A stretch of 64,000 nucleotides of DNA from Carya illinoinensis (GCF_018687715.1 NC_056755.1:35917001-35981000); one strand, 5' to 3'; numbered from the stretch's first letter, positions 12,893 to 25,296 are shown. The notes: a model not told the origin generated them from the letters alone. A program made the numbers and translations.

Positions 12893-13551
12893 ATTTTATT
12901 TAATCCTTCTTTGTCGCACTATAGGATGATAGAGATAGACTGCCAAGCATGGTCTTTACGCTTGGTCCTCTGACTTTTATCGAAAGAGGTTCTTGAGCGT
13001 GGCTTGAATTGTATTGCTATGTTAGATGATGCGACCCATCAAGCCTTCACCTTTCATTGTAGACCCATTTTGGATGTGATCTTTTAGATGGAGTGTGGAC
13101 TTCTGCATATCAGAAAGTTCCCATGTCTGGATTGTTCTGACCTTGACCGTTGCTCATCATGGGTGAGTAATCTTATCTCGCCATATGCGGTTTACTCTTG
13201 TCTTGTCGAAGTTTACCAGCCTATTCTGCTCCTCATTCTCTCACCTTCACAGTAGGCAACTTTTCTAGATCACCTATATAGCTGGAATTCACTTAGCACT
13301 GCAAGCTAGTGATCCATTTTAGTTTACTTCTAGCTAAACTTGTTTTGTTTGCAAATGAACATGGTCGAGACAATCATCTCCACCTCTCTCTGAGACATAT
13401 CTGCTAGGCCTTCTACAAAGTTCTTACTCACCTAAATGTCGGACTAGCTGCACTTTGCATCTCCCATTGTTATATTCCTTAGACCACTGGAGTATTTCTC
13501 ACTCAACTTCAAGAATGGTTTGTCTTCTTACACTTCAGGTGGTTCCTAACA

Positions 13552-13660
13552 AACTCTTTCTCTAGAAGGAAATCATTTTATTCAACCTCTCCACAATCCT
13601 ATTTTTGCCATTGTGTTGAGAGCTACGTGAGGCTATGAGAAACTGTACAACTATTAAATA
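13552..13660. repeat. Copy of chromovirus leader sequence
   Basis: Aligns with 19,540-19,640, both ending in GTGAGGCTATGAGAAA-TGTACAA. Their minus-strand translations are also similar (VVQFLIASRSSQ versus IVQFLIASHNSQ). At 19,5xx the sequence lies just before gag, so this copy is probably a leader or LTR fragment of a related element. Confidence 0.65.
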
Positions 13661-13713
13661 GTAAATCTTGCCCCCAAATGACCTGTTGATGTTGGCTTTT
13701 ATTGAACTATGTA

Positions 13714-13816
<103 letters not shown>

Positions 13817-14267
13817 TTGCATTTTATATACTTTGTTTATTAATTATTTCATGGATAAGCATCCAATTACTGTATCAATGCTAGAGCCATCATCATGGGC
13901 CAATAGACAGTGTTATTGGGCTCCAATCATGTTGGAAAAAGCATCAATAGTTTGTCACTGCCTATAGAATCGACAAATTGATCTCCAAATAAAATGTCGC
14001 ATGAGCCAACAAAGGCTAATTCAATGCAAAGGAGGTGTTAACTGAGGGTTACAATGGGAAAGGATGAATAAATTTTTAGATAAAGAAGGAAAACACACCA
14101 ATAACATCTAAGAAGATAAGTCCTTTATCACTTTCTTAAAATACATCGTTTGTTGGTTTAATGTGTAAAGAGGCCTAGCCTAGTAAGCACTAAGCCCTGT
14201 CCACTTAATGCACACAAGGCACAAGCACTGAAACTCATCCCAACCACAAGTCTACATACACTTAGAT

Positions 14268-16350
14268 TGTGATATCTCATAGTTACGTGTATTTTAATTA
14301 AATAGTTATTTCATTTATTAAGATTACTGACTTTCTTGTTTAAAATTTTAGATGATTTACATGGTACTATTTTACGACTTCTAACCTTGAAATTTAATTT
14401 AAAATGTTTTCTTGTTATTAAATATTATTCATTATTTAAACTGCCTTTTATTCTAAATTATTTTATTTTTTTATTGTTGGATTTTATTATTTTATCTTAT
14501 GTATTCTCTGCGTTTAAATTATTTTATTTAAATTGTCATTTTGAAATCTTTTTTGTTGGATTAGTTTTGAGACCCAAGATGAAAATACTATATTTCCTTT
14601 CTTTCCTTTCTTTTTTTTTCCCCTTTTTCTTTTTCCCCTCTTTTTCTCTTTTCCTTCTTTTCCTTTCTTCCCATGCTTCTTCCTGCGTGCGACCCCCTCC
14701 CCTCCCCTTCTTGTCCTTGTCTCGGTTTCATTCCCCCAACCCTGCAGTACGCCACCATAATTCGTCACCACCCCTCCTCCTCCCCACCTACTGTCGACCA
14801 CCCCCTTCATTTTTAGCCCCACTCATGCCATCATTCTCCCCCACACCTCATTTCAAGCCACGGCCTCTTAAAGCTCCTATGCCTTCGTGCCACCATCGTT
14901 CAAAGCCATGTTTTCAACACATCACCAGCGACCCCAAGCCACCTAACCTAACCATCCTTAGCCCCGATCCATCCCCCTCAAAGCCTCCCTAGCTCTGACT
15001 CTAATTTGTCCCTATTGGACTTCAGCCGCCACCCACGGCCACCAACTGCCACCATTAGCTTCTCCAATCTCCCTTAGCTCATCCATGGCTAGCCCAAGCT
15101 CTCCTTCACTTCCTTTCAAAATTTTCCATTTTGAGACACAAGGCCTTGCTTCGAAAATATTGTTCCATCATTGCACTACCACCGTTAGCACCACATTTGA
15201 CCCTCCAAAATGTTATTCCATCACTGGAAGTAATTTTTCGAAGAATTTTCTTGAGATTTAAATATATTTTTATACTAACATATTTTCTACAATCTAGTTG
15301 GTTGTGCATGACCTTGGGTCCGAGGAGTATGGAGGTTGGGTCGAATTGGAGGATGAGATTGTTTGTGGAATTGGATTGTGTTTAGATATTTTATATGTCA
15401 TGTTGGTGTCATGACATTCATCATATGTTCATGCATGCTCATGTGTTGTAAATGAAAATCGGGTTTTCATGTAAGAAAGGATTTTGGATATGTTTGTAAT
15501 GAATGAATTAAAATTGTAGAGATGGTGATAAGCAGGAATGATAGTAGAGTCCAGCCTGTGATTTCCTCCTACAATCCAAGTTGTAGGGATGGTGGTAAGT
15601 CCCGCCTGTGATTCTTATCGACAGTGCACACAGTAGGGATGGTGGTATACAGGGACAATGGTAGAGTTCTGCCTGCGATTCCAACCTATAGTGACCGATA
15701 AATGGATATGATGGGTCACTCTCTGAAAAAATGGCAGTTTATGATGAAATGGATACAAAAACCATTTTCTAGAAAAATTGTGGTTTATGTTTGGAGACGT
15801 TTTCGGGGAAAATGGCGGATGGTATTTAATGGTGTATTTTTGGTCAAATGAGATTTTTGGTGTGCATTGGAATAATGATGATTTTCAAAAAAAATAATGG
15901 TTTTTGGTCTCATGCATGTTTCAGCATGTGCATGCATATATATTGGTTGCAATAATGTATTTTTATCTCTTGGGTTGTGTGGTTAGTTACTTACTGAGAC
16001 TTATAATCTCACTTAGTATTCTTTCCTATGGTTTCGTTTTATAGAATCATAGATTTTGATGCAGAGGATGACGTTGAGCCTGACGAATCAGTTCTGCTGG
16101 AGGAGTGACATGTGTTCGCTTATTGGATTATGAGACTTGTTTCCCTTTTTATATGTATTGGCTTTTTACTTTATTTTCATAGATAAATGTATAACTTTTT
16201 AAATGCACTTTATTTTTGGAAAATCTATGTTTCAAATTCTGGTGCTTAGTTGACTATCCTTGATTTATCCGCTGCTATTTTTGTTGTACACTTTTTGTTA
16301 TACACATATTTAACACTTGTTGTTTGGGGTGTGTGACCCATATTGTCATC
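14268..16350 (+). mobile_element. Long gypsy-type LTR (copy C)
   Basis: Starts TGTGATATCTCATAG followed by TTACGTGTATTTT, matching the 5' end of the minus-strand LTR at 28,900 (TGTGATGACCTG, then TTACGTGTATTTTT). The block order is shared with that copy: an AT-rich start, a long oligopyrimidine tract (14,590-14,700), a CCACC-rich segment, tandem units (15,540-15,700), a CATTTTCTAGAAAA palindrome near 15,765, an ACTTACTGAGACTTATAATCTC motif near 15,990, AGATTTTGATGCAGAGGATG near 16,050, and ATCCGCTGC near 16,270. The 3' end is somewhere between 16,336 and 16,371; no duplication could be matched. Confidence 0.72.
15530..15700. repeat. Tandem units inside LTR copy C
   Basis: Three degenerate units of about 55-60 bases share TAGGGATGGTGGTA and CCTGTGATT or CCTGCGATT. 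They occupy the same place in the LTR as the sub-repeat arrays of copies A and E. Confidence 0.75.
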
Positions 16351-16379
16351 ATCTCAATGTCACGATTCTCAAGTTTCTA

Positions 16380-16745
16380 TACGTGGGAGTTAGAGGCATC
16401 ACATAGATTGCTAAAGGTCGGGACATCCCAAGCAAGCAAGGCAACTTGCTTAGGAAGAAACCCTAGCAGCATTGACCTCACCAAGCCTTACTCCCTTGGG
16501 AAGAAACCCTAGTGGGCATTGACCTTGCAAGCACTCGAAACATCCCAGGCAACCAATGTAGCTCACCCAGGAAGAAAGCATCGCAGGCTTCAACCTTGCA
16601 AACTCTCAAAAGATCCCTAGGGAGTAATGTAGCTCTCCCAAGAAGAAAGCCTGGTGGGCACTGACCCTGCTAGCACTTGAACCATCTTGAGAGAGCAATG
16701 CAGCTTACCCTAGAAGAAAGCCTAGCAGGCAAGCACAAGCAAAAC
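16380..16745. repeat. Tandem repeat with AGGAAGAAA(C/G)CC core
   Basis: About four to five units of 75-85 bases share CAATGTAGCT, CCCAGGAAGAAAGC and GGCATTGACCTTGCAAGCAC. Noncoding. It may be part of an unidentified LTR or internal retroelement region. Confidence 0.75.
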
Positions 16746-16924
16746 ATCCCCACTTAGCCACACAATAGTTTTGGGCAAGCAAATGTGCTCATCCTCAAGC
16801 ACACATTGTAGACAATGAGCCCGCATGTGCAATAAAGCTCAAGGAACCAATAAAGCTATCCTTGATCAAAAATAGAAAGTCTCGGAAAACCATGAATTCC
16901 ACTCAAGTAATAAACACAGCTCAT

Positions 16925-18130
16925 TTTCCCCGCAATTTGCCCCGTTCCATGCAAGGGCAGGGTACCACGTCTATTGCACGGGGTGCAGGGGTGGACCTAC
17001 ATCCGTCCGCCCCTCACCCCTCCCTAACTACTCTACCTTCTGTGGAGCTCGCAGACGTGTTGGTGTCGTATAAACAACCCACAAGTAAAAGTTCATGACT
17101 TTTCTTCTTTTACCTTTATTTTTCTTCCTTATTAAGCTGGTTTCTTGTGAAATACATGCAAGGAAAACAAAAGTTTCCAAATGAAAGAGAGACTGCAAAT
17201 GAACCTAGTTAGAGGAAGGAGATTTTGAGGAAGAAGATGAAGAGGGTTTTGAAGCAGTAAATTCATCTTCTTTTGTAGATTGAGTGATCTTCTTCATATT
17301 CTTCTCATCATCAATTGTAGCCAAGGCCAAAATTGGGTCATAATCCGACAACCCATCGAAGTAAGCTGTTAGAAATTTTGTTGGTTGATCGTTGCTATTT
17401 GTATCAAGGGAAAGTGATGGAAAGTAATGAAATGGTGTGCAGCAACTCAACAAGAAACGGTGTGTAGCACCTCAACAAGAAATGGTGTGTAGCACCCTAA
17501 CTTAAACGATAGCTTTTATTCAAAGCATAAACGGCAGCTCTTATCTCAAACGATGCACTTTTACCCAGGTATAGATTGCTCCACGACGTCGTATCCTCTT
17601 CATCTTCAGACTTCTTCACTTCACAACACACACTTTTACAAATCCTCCAGGAGCCTCTTCTCAGTTCCCAAGTCCTTGTCTTTCTTCTTCATCCCTTCTA
17701 CTGGACCCTAACATAGGCATTGTTGCTCAATAAATATCTAGACAAAGCATGCGTAGTGATTAAATCATTTTGTTTATCCCAAATCTTCCTTATAAAATCA
17801 ATTGCCTAAAAATAATTCTTGTTGATGATTTGACCTTAGCTGCCCAGTCTATTGGAAGTTTTTGGAGAAGGCATTGATGACTCCAGGAAAGAGATCAAGA
17901 TAAAAGAGGGGCAGAGGCTCGAAGGTTTCGAAAAAGTTTGGGGAAGGGGGGGTTCCCCTTATATATGCGAGGGCGAGGCGAGGACTACCCTCATCCCATC
18001 CCTGCCCTTGCTGGGGAGGCCAAATGTGAGCGGGCCACCTACCCCCTACCTCTGGCAGGCAGGGGATCCACCCTGTCCACACGGGGCTGGGCAAATGGGG
18101 GGCGCGGTCCCGCTTCCCACCCCTAGAACA
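16925..18130. mobile_element. Possible TIR element with GC-rich ends
   Basis: The left end (about 16,934-16,970, AATTTGCCCCGTTCCATGCA then AGGGCAGGGT) is roughly the inverse of the right end (about 18,068-18,100, GGACAGGGTGG and CATTTGCCC read on minus). The right border reads TAGGGGTGGGAA on minus, resembling hAT termini. No target duplication was matched. A minus-strand frame at 17,453-17,205 (82 codons, with YFDGLSDYDPILALATIDDE and a Ser-rich end) may be a captured gene piece, but I do not recognise it. Confidence 0.35.
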
Positions 18131-19540
18131 TACCATCTTAGAGCACTTGCTTGAATGCACCAGATCTTCATTATCACCAAGGCATAGCCACTCTCAAGCC
18201 TCACGTGGGCACCTCGAACCCTTGCCGCAATCCAAGAAAAAGAAAATGAAGAGGAAAAATCCCAAAAATCGAGGTCGAGCCATACTTGAGCACTATGGAA
18301 ATCGAGATCTTAACAAACATCAGGTCACTTGGCTTAGGTTTGCAAGTATCAAACTTGTGACTTAAATTATTTAGACTTACGAGTTTGGTTTTTGGTAAAA
18401 AATTCTTAGAATAGTCAGATTGCCTTATAGTCAAGCACTTGAGCCCCTCACAAAATAGGCTACCTAGGTTCACACACGCCTTCACCAATATAACGGTCGA
18501 GGAAACTTCCTTGAATGCAAATAGCCAAGCCTAGTAACATGTAGGCTGGGTTTTGAAAAATAAGGCATACATATGCCTTTGCCAAAATAGAGAGGTTGAT
18601 CAAACCCGCCCCCACAACAGCCAAGCTCCCAGAAACAAGGCACGTATACACCTTTGCAGTCATAATGCGGTCGAGCAAGCCTCCCGTCATAAAAGCGTGA
18701 ACGAGCAAATCTCTCACCACAACTGCTCCCATCATAATAATGGTTTAGCCTTCGAGCTCCATTACCACCTCATGCAGGTTGCCTTTGAGAATGAGTCAAC
18801 AAGCTCGATAACTGCCTAAGATGGAACCAAATGGTCAATGGGATCCTTGACTACTTAGTCTCAGTTACAACAAACAAACTTCGACTTTAATATCAAAACA
18901 ACAACGCCAATGTGAAATCACCTCAAGTGGGCAAGAAGTCCACTAGCATCGATGAAACAAAAACAATCACCAAGTACAAAATATGCACTCTTTATTAATA
19001 ATAAGCAGTCACGTGCAATGATCAGTCATACGCTTATTTATTAGATATACACTCATGCACACGAACTTCCTAGAGGCCCATCCTCTAAGGCTTTTACAAG
19101 GAACTTCAAGAGTCCCTTTGAGATCCCTCCTTGGAGATCTTCATGGCCCTCAAAGGCCCTTGCAAGGAATTCGAGTCTCCCCAAGGTTTGCCCTCGGAGA
19201 TCTATGTTGCTTTGCACAATAATAGGTCCCCATGATTTATTTTCTACAATTTTCATAGACTTTATCTATTATTGTTAACTTTTATTGAAGATTCTCAAAA
19301 TCTTCTTATTGGACAAGTTAAACTTAAAAATCATGGTACCTATTGAGCCATTAAAAGCTTGTGCTAGATATAAAAGGAGGAGATAAAATAAGAAAGAGAT
19401 AAAGCCAAAAGAAGTTAACTAACATACAAAAAGGTGAAGTGACAAATGACAAGTAGAACTCAACTACTTTAAAGAAGGAAAGAGGCCTCTATAAAAAGAG
19501 AAAATCTTTATAGATCTACATACAAATATACAACTCGTGG
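18131..19540. repeat. Noncoding region with local tandem units
   Basis: No gene recognised. Near 18,560-18,700 two units of about 73 bases share AAGGCA(C/T)(A/G)TA, CCTTTGC and GTCGAGCAAGCC-like words. Near 19,060-19,200 a ~65-base unit repeats (CAAGGAA(C/T)TTC, CTTGGAGATCT). From about 19,370 TATA-like TATAAAAGGAGG and CTATAAAAAGAG suggest the promoter part of the LTR of the following chromovirus. Confidence 0.45.
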
Positions 19541-19712
19541 GACTCTCTCCAAAGGAAAGCATCTTCTTCAACTTCCCCACAACCATATTTTCTTGATTGC
19601 ATTGAGAGTTATGTGAGGCTATGAGAAATTGTACAATCATCAAGAAGGTTCTCAAAAGCAGCAAGAAATGGTGCATAAGCAGTTGGATAACCACTAGCAA
19701 GCCATCAATGGT

Positions 19713-20590
19713 ATGTTTGAAAGGTTAGATCAACTCACTGATATGCTTCGTTCTTTAGTCAAATGTACACAAGTTAGTTTGCATCAGGAATAGTCTCATG
19801 AACCCAAGGTAGTGGGTTATGAGGACAGGGTGTTGTGCCAAGTGGGATATGTTTCGAGTTTTCACATTTTGATGGTAATAATCTTGCTTCGAGGATCTTT
19901 AAAGCCACTTAATTTTTTGACTACCATCAAACACCTTCTAACCAGAAGTTTTTAATGGCACTTCTTATCATATAGAAGGAGAGACATTGGTTTGGCAACA
20001 AGATGTCTTGGACTTGTGCCAATAGCACTAGGTGGGATTCCTTTGTCAAAGCTTTACAAGTCAGATTTGGGCCAATAGCATATGATGGCCCAATGGAAGC
20101 ATTGACTAGATTGAAACAAACTTCTTCTGAGGCTATGTATAAAGTCAAATTTGAAGTTTTGTCCAATAGGCTAAAAGGGTTGTTCAAAAGGCATAAGCTT
20201 AGTTGCTTTTGAAGTAGGTTAAATGATGAGATCCGACCTTCTATCAGGATGCTCATTCCAATTAACCTTAGTGTTGCTTTTGGGTTGGCAAAAATCAAAG
20301 AGGAGTATATCTTAACCTCAAGGAAAACATGGAAACATGGTGAGGTAGTTATGGTGAGGGGATCCTTTGATATAGTAACAGAAGGGGTCAATAGAACACT
20401 GAAAACGAGCATACTAGCTAGAAAGATTTCTTCTTTTCATATGGATGAGCAAAGAAAAAAAGGTCTTTGTTATCACTATGATGAGCAATGGAATTCTAGC
20501 CAATTCTGCAAATGGATGATTCTAGGGAGGAAGAGCAGCTACAAGAAGGGAGAGATGAGTCAGTACAAGAAGTTAAAGGAATTCTTAAGA
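19713..20590 (+). pseudogene. Chromovirus gag remnant
   Basis: Capsid-region remnant. A start-like MFERLDQLTDMLRSLVKCTQ lies at 19,713, then frames with stops. The conserved gag core is readable at 20,003-20,330 as SWTCANSTRWDSFVKALQVR, then FGPIAYDGPMEALTRLKQT, and then FEVLSNRLKGLF with MLIPINLSVAFGLAKIKEEY. These match the retrotransposon gag domain (PF03732-type). At least one stop (around 20,212) and one shift separate the pieces. No zinc knuckle is evident. Confidence 0.85.
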
Positions 20591-20595
20591 ATGCA

Positions 20596-21000
20596 GGTGA
20601 AGAACTCAAGATTTCAATTTATACCATTTCTAGTTGTTCCAATAATAATGCTATGAAGTTGCTGGGAAAGATAGTCTCATTTTCAGTGGAAATTCTTATG
20701 GATTCAGGAAGTACTCATAACTTTCTAGATCCATTGGTAGTAGAGGCATCAAACTTAAGGATGGTTAAAGATTCTAGATTGTAAGTTAAAGTGGCCAATA
20801 GTGATAAAATTCTAAGTCAAGGAAGGTGTGAAGAGGTAATCAAAATCCAAGGGACTAAGTTATTGGTTCCTTTCCATGTGTTGACTTTTAGTGGATGTGA
20901 CGTTGTGTTGGGGATATAGTGGCTCAAGACATTAGGTCCTATAAATTGGGACTTTTCAAACATGTATAAGCAGTTTATGGTAGATGGGAAGAAGTTGTCT
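20596..21000 (+). pseudogene. Chromovirus aspartic protease remnant
   Basis: Retropepsin-like segment that would process the polyprotein. The active site reads LMDSGSTHNFLD at about 20,697-20,733, with the usual DSG followed by THNF. Downstream GCDVVLGI and WLKTLGPINWDF are typical of gypsy proteases. Stops at about 20,782 and 20,920 break it. Confidence 0.85.
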
Positions 21001-21179
21001 TTGCAAGGGTTATCCTAAAGGGGTAGAAATTGAAGCAAGTGTGAAATTGTTGAAATCTTCATTTGTTAGGAAGCAAGGCTGGCTATTACAATTAATAGCA
21101 ATAAAAGCAAGTGTAGAAGGTACTGAATTACAAAAGTTGAGGGTGTGCTTCAAGAATTTAAAGTTGTGTTTGAAGAACA

Positions 21180-21890
21180 GTGGGACTGCCACCACCTAGA
21201 AAATTTGATCATCAAATTATGTTGAAGGATGGAACTTCACCAATATTAGTTAGGCCTTATCGATACACTCATTACCAAAAGTCTGAAATTAAAAAGATAG
21301 TGCAAAATTTATTGAAGAATGGAGTCATAAGGCCTAGTCAAAATCCATTTTCCTCACCAATACTGCTAAAGTTGATGGCGGTTGGAGGATGTGCATTGAC
21401 TACCAGGCCCTTAATCAAGAAACTATCGAACTTGTCATTAATTAGTTGCTTGATGAACTTTATGGTGCATTTTTCTAAACTTGATTTAAGGTCAAGCTAC
21501 CATCAAATAAGGGTGAAAGAAGAAGATATAGCTTTAATAGCATTTAGAACTCATAAAAGCGACTATGAGTTCTTAGTGATGCCGTTTAGGCTCACCAATG
21601 CACCTGTCACATTCCAATGGTTTATGAATGATGTCTTTAAGCTCTATCTCAAGAAGTTTGTTTTGGTATCCTTTTATGATAACTTGGTTTACAACCAAGA
21701 TTTTGATGAGCACCTTATACATCTAAGAACAGTTTTGACAATTCTACAACAACATACTCTATATGCTAATCCAAGTGCAAATTTGGGGGTTACAAAAGTG
21801 GATTACTTAGGCCATATTATTTCTGGATGGGCATCAGAGCAAATGCAACAAAACTTGCATCAATGTTGGACTGGCCTATGCCTAAAATAG
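21180..21890 (+). pseudogene. Chromovirus reverse transcriptase, active site mutated
   Basis: RT domain of the polyprotein, open for 236 codons. Family signatures are visible: RPYRYTHYQKSEIKKIVQ, NGVIRPSQNPFSSPILL, FSKLDLRSSYHQIRVKEEDI, AFRTHKSDYEFLVMPFRLTN and KVDYLGHIISG. The catalytic segment, normally FFDDILVYS, reads SFYDNLVYN here, so the second catalytic aspartate is asparagine and the enzyme would be inactive. Degeneration around the VDYR motif (LTTRPLIKK) indicates a small deletion or shift. Confidence 0.9.
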
Positions 21891-21899
21891 TTAAATCAT

Positions 21900-22149
21900 T
21901 AAGGGGGGTTTTGGGCCTTCCAGGCTATTGAAGATTTATTAGGAACTATGGTTCCATAGCTACTCCATTGACTCTCTTGCTAAAGAAGAATTCTTTGTAT
22001 GATCTGAAGAAGCTACTAAAGCTTTCATGGAGTTGAAAACAGCTGTGACTTAGCCTCCCATATTAAGGCTGCCAGATTTTCCTAAAGAATTCACTATTGA
22101 ATGTGATACTTCTGGTGTGGGAGTAGGGGATGTTCCAATGCAAGAAGGC
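21900..22149 (+). pseudogene. Chromovirus RNase H, 5' part before solo LTR
   Basis: Frame fragments include LPDFPKEFTIECDTSGVGVG followed by DVPMQEG, the start of the gypsy RNase H with the DTSG aspartate. It is cut at codon QEG by the LTR insertion. The frame resumes at 23,489 with QPITFFNKGLKGKALLLSTY once the duplication is collapsed. Confidence 0.85.
22145..22149. repeat. Target-site duplication AAGGC, left copy
   Basis: AAGGC at 22,145-22,149 and 23,489-23,493 flank the solo LTR exactly. Collapsing them restores codons for M-Q-E-G-Q-P-I-T. Confidence 0.9.
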
Positions 22150-23488
22150 TGGTGACTTACCTAATTTAATATATTTTATCACCTCTTAACTTATAAATTT
22201 TAGTCTAATTTTATTTATTTTAATTGATTTTAAGTTTCATTGTTGTTATTTAAATTTTATTTCAGATTTGAAGAAAATAAAGATCTAAATTTCACCGGTG
22301 TTATTTGAGGATAAAGATCAAGTTTGATTTTTTTCAGTACGCTAAAGATAGAAGGGATAAGTTGATGAAGAATGGCAAATCGAAAAAGATGCACACATTG
22401 AAAAAAAAAAAGTTGAAGGATTCTAGCTACACATGGACTTCAAGCCTAACAATAAAGAATTTGAAAATAAAACAAAAACAAAACAAAAAATGGGCATTCA
22501 AAATTCAAAAAGAAAGAGACCTGGACGTGCGATTTTATCTTTTCGCCTGACCTTATCTATCAGACAACATGCATGAATGTGAGGAGGAAATGATGAGAGT
22601 TTAACGCTAGGGTCTTTCGGTTTGACTTGGTCTTCATGTAATCAACACAACGACTTCGCATGCAATTGTTTTTCTGGCACAGACAAAAAGGGACGGCAAT
22701 TAATTTAATTTTAGTGTTCATTTTTCTTCCATTATTCTCAAAAAAATTATGGTGAACTAATTTATGTTGAATTTAATTTTTAGTATGAACTAAATTTTCT
22801 TTATTTTAGGAAAACAATGTAATCTAGTTTCGAACTATGCTTGATTTTCTATGCTAATTTAAAGCAATTCTTTCTTGTTTGTCTGATTTATTCTGAACTT
22901 ATTATCTCTAGTTAATTGGCCATTAATTAGATGATTTTGATCTTGTGATTTGCTATCGAAAGAGGGAATTATAGGATAGATCTTGGATATTTCGGCATAG
23001 GTAAATATAGAGATCGAAAGACTTGTATGAACCTATGTAGTATTAAAATCGTTGGTCTTAATGATTTTTTGTTTTATTAATTTGCATACTCTTGTGTAAA
23101 AAGATGAACAAGAATAATTTTCAATTGACTATCGAAAGAGGCTTTTGGTTGAATTAAAGATTTGCTAATAAACAGAAAGAATTAAATTCAATTAGTTAAA
23201 TGAGTAAAGTATAGTGAGAGATTAGGTGAAATCGATTTCCTAGAAATTTTCTTTCCCATTAATTTGATTTTCGAACATCATTTTTCTTTTCCTTTGTGTA
23301 TTTTTCTTTGAATTGATTTTATTTTAAATTGCAATTACAAAAATCTTAGTGATTTCTCTAGATAAAATCGAGATTAGTATAATTTTGATATTTGTCAAAA
23401 GTAAGTTGCCAATCTCTGAGAACGATACTTTTCTCATCACTTTACTATAAAACTACGATACTGTACACTTGCAGTTTTGCACCGATCA
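22150..23488 (+). mobile_element. Solo LTR (1,339 bp) inside chromovirus RNase H
   Basis: Begins TGGTGACTTACC and ends GCACCGATCA, with TG...CA ends and a perfect 5-base duplication AAGGC. The interior is noncoding. Near the 3' end TCTGAGAACGATACTT and CTGTACACTTGCAG...CACCGATCA resemble the ends of Athila/Tat-type gypsy LTRs, where GATCA precedes the primer-binding site. The lineage is therefore inferred. Two internal segments repeat TATCGAAAGAGG (22,961 and 23,131). No internal domain or second LTR remains, so it is a product of LTR-LTR recombination. Confidence 0.92.
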
Positions 23489-25250
23489 AAGGCCAACCAA
23501 TAACCTTTTTCAACAAGGGTTTGAAGGGCAAAGCATTACTTTTATCGACATATAAAAAGTAATTGTTGGCATTAGTTTCTACAATGAGCAAGTGGAGGCC
23601 ACCTATTGGGTTAGACCTTCAAAATAAAAACTGACAACCAAGCTTTGAAATATTTGTTAGAGTAGAAGACAACAACTAAAGCACAACAAAAGTAGATTTC
23701 AAAGCTTATGGGCTATGGTTTAAGATTGAGTATAAGAGGGGTAGAGATGACAAAGTAGTAGATGCATTATCAAGGAAGATGGAGGAGGATTTGGCTACAC
23801 TAGCTCTCATATCCCTTCCTACACCTATTTGGATAGAGGAGTTAAAGCAAAGCTATGTTCTCTCCACTAAAATCCATGAAATTGTTACGTTCTGCAACAT
23901 GGAGGGCAAGTTCCTAAAGAGTATTCATTGCAACAGGGACTTTTGTTAAGGAAAGGGAAATTGGTGATAGTTCCCTCATAACTATTTTAGAAAAAAGTTT
24001 TGCAGTACATCCACCACTACCCAGAAGTAGACCATGTTGGGTATCACAAAGCACTTCAAAAATCCAAGTTAGATTTCTATTGGGAGGGAAAGAGAAAAGA
24101 CGTTAAGAAGATGATGAGAGAATGTCAAGGATGCCAAGTGAATAAATATGAGAATATGCATCTAGTAGGGTTGCTTTAGCCCTTGCCTATTCCTCAATCT
24201 CCTTGGCTTGATATATCTACGGATTTTATTGAAGGCCTTCCACTTTCAAATGGCATGTCAATCATTCTTACTGTTGTTGATAGATTGACCAAATTTAGCC
24301 ATTTTTTCCCTATTGCTCACCCTCACACAGTAAGAAAAGTCATTGAAATTTTCTTTTCTTGAGATTTAAACTCCATGGCTTGCCCAAGACAATTGTTTTT
24401 TTTTTTATTTATCAAGATGCAGTATTCACAAGTTTATTTTGGAGTGAATTATTTTGGAAGCAAGGAATTTCACTAGCTTTTAGCTCAACATATTACCCTC
24501 AATTCGATGGCCAAGTTGAAGATTTTGACTAAGTGTGTTGAGGGGTACTTAAGGTGCTACATTGGCACTAAATCAAATAATTTGAGCAATTGGTTACCAA
24601 TGGCAGAGTGGTGTTACAATACTATTGTCCAGTCTTCCATTGGGGTCTCTCACCATTTGAGGCTCTATATGGATTTGCCGCTCCAAAGTTGCTTGCATAT
24701 GTTCTGGGAATCACTGCCAATGCTATAATGGATCAGCAGTTCAGATCCAGAGATGAATTGTTGTCCCTTTTGAGGGAAATTTTGTAGAAAACTCATAATA
24801 GAATGAAACTTTATATAGACAAAAAGGACTGGAAGAGCTTTCATGGTAGGGGATTGGGTCTTTTTGAGGTTACAGCTTTACAGACAAAAGTCAATGGCGA
24901 TGAGACATAACATGAAATTAGCACCCAAATACTATGGGCCTTTCTAGTGATTGAGAAAATAGGCACAGTGGCATACAAGTTGACTTTGCCTTCCAAAGCC
25001 AAGATATATCCTATTTTTCATGTCTCATGTTTGAAGGAAAAGTTGGGTGACTAGGTTTCTTCTTTGCCTCCACTAGATCATAAGGGTAATGTGCAACCAG
25101 AACCTGAAGCTATCCCTAAGATGAGAATGTAGAAGGTGGGAAATCATGCTTCTACTAAAGTATTGATCAAATGGCTAGGGGCACCATTAGAAGATAGCTC
25201 TTAGATGTTATTGTGGAAGTTATGCAGTCTCTACCCTCACTTGGTATGGA
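23489..25250 (+). pseudogene. Chromovirus RNase H (3' part), integrase and chromodomain remnants
   Basis: Continues the polyprotein. The RNase H end is at 23,489-23,800 (ITFFNKGLKGKALLLSTY, FKIEYKRGRDDKVVDALSRK). An integrase zinc region at about 24,005-24,150 has HHYPEVDHVGYHKALQKSK and CQGCQVNK. The integrase core follows from 24,205 ([33 protein letters not shown]), with a break near 24,360 and continuation to about 24,720 (QFDGQVE, NWLPMAEWCYNT). A tail (YKLTLPSKAKIYPIFHVSCL) leads to a chromodomain-like segment near 25,150-25,240 (VLIKWLGAPLEDSS). Many stops are present. Confidence 0.87.
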
Positions 25251-25296
25251 CAATACTATGAGGGTGATAGTCATGGGTGCCTTGTAGGCAAGGCCT

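Noticed and set aside
14336..14992. 218-codon frame with a hydrophobic start and proline-rich end
   Set aside because: It spans the AT-rich start and oligopyrimidine tract of LTR copy C, and the same tract occurs in copy D without a conserved frame.
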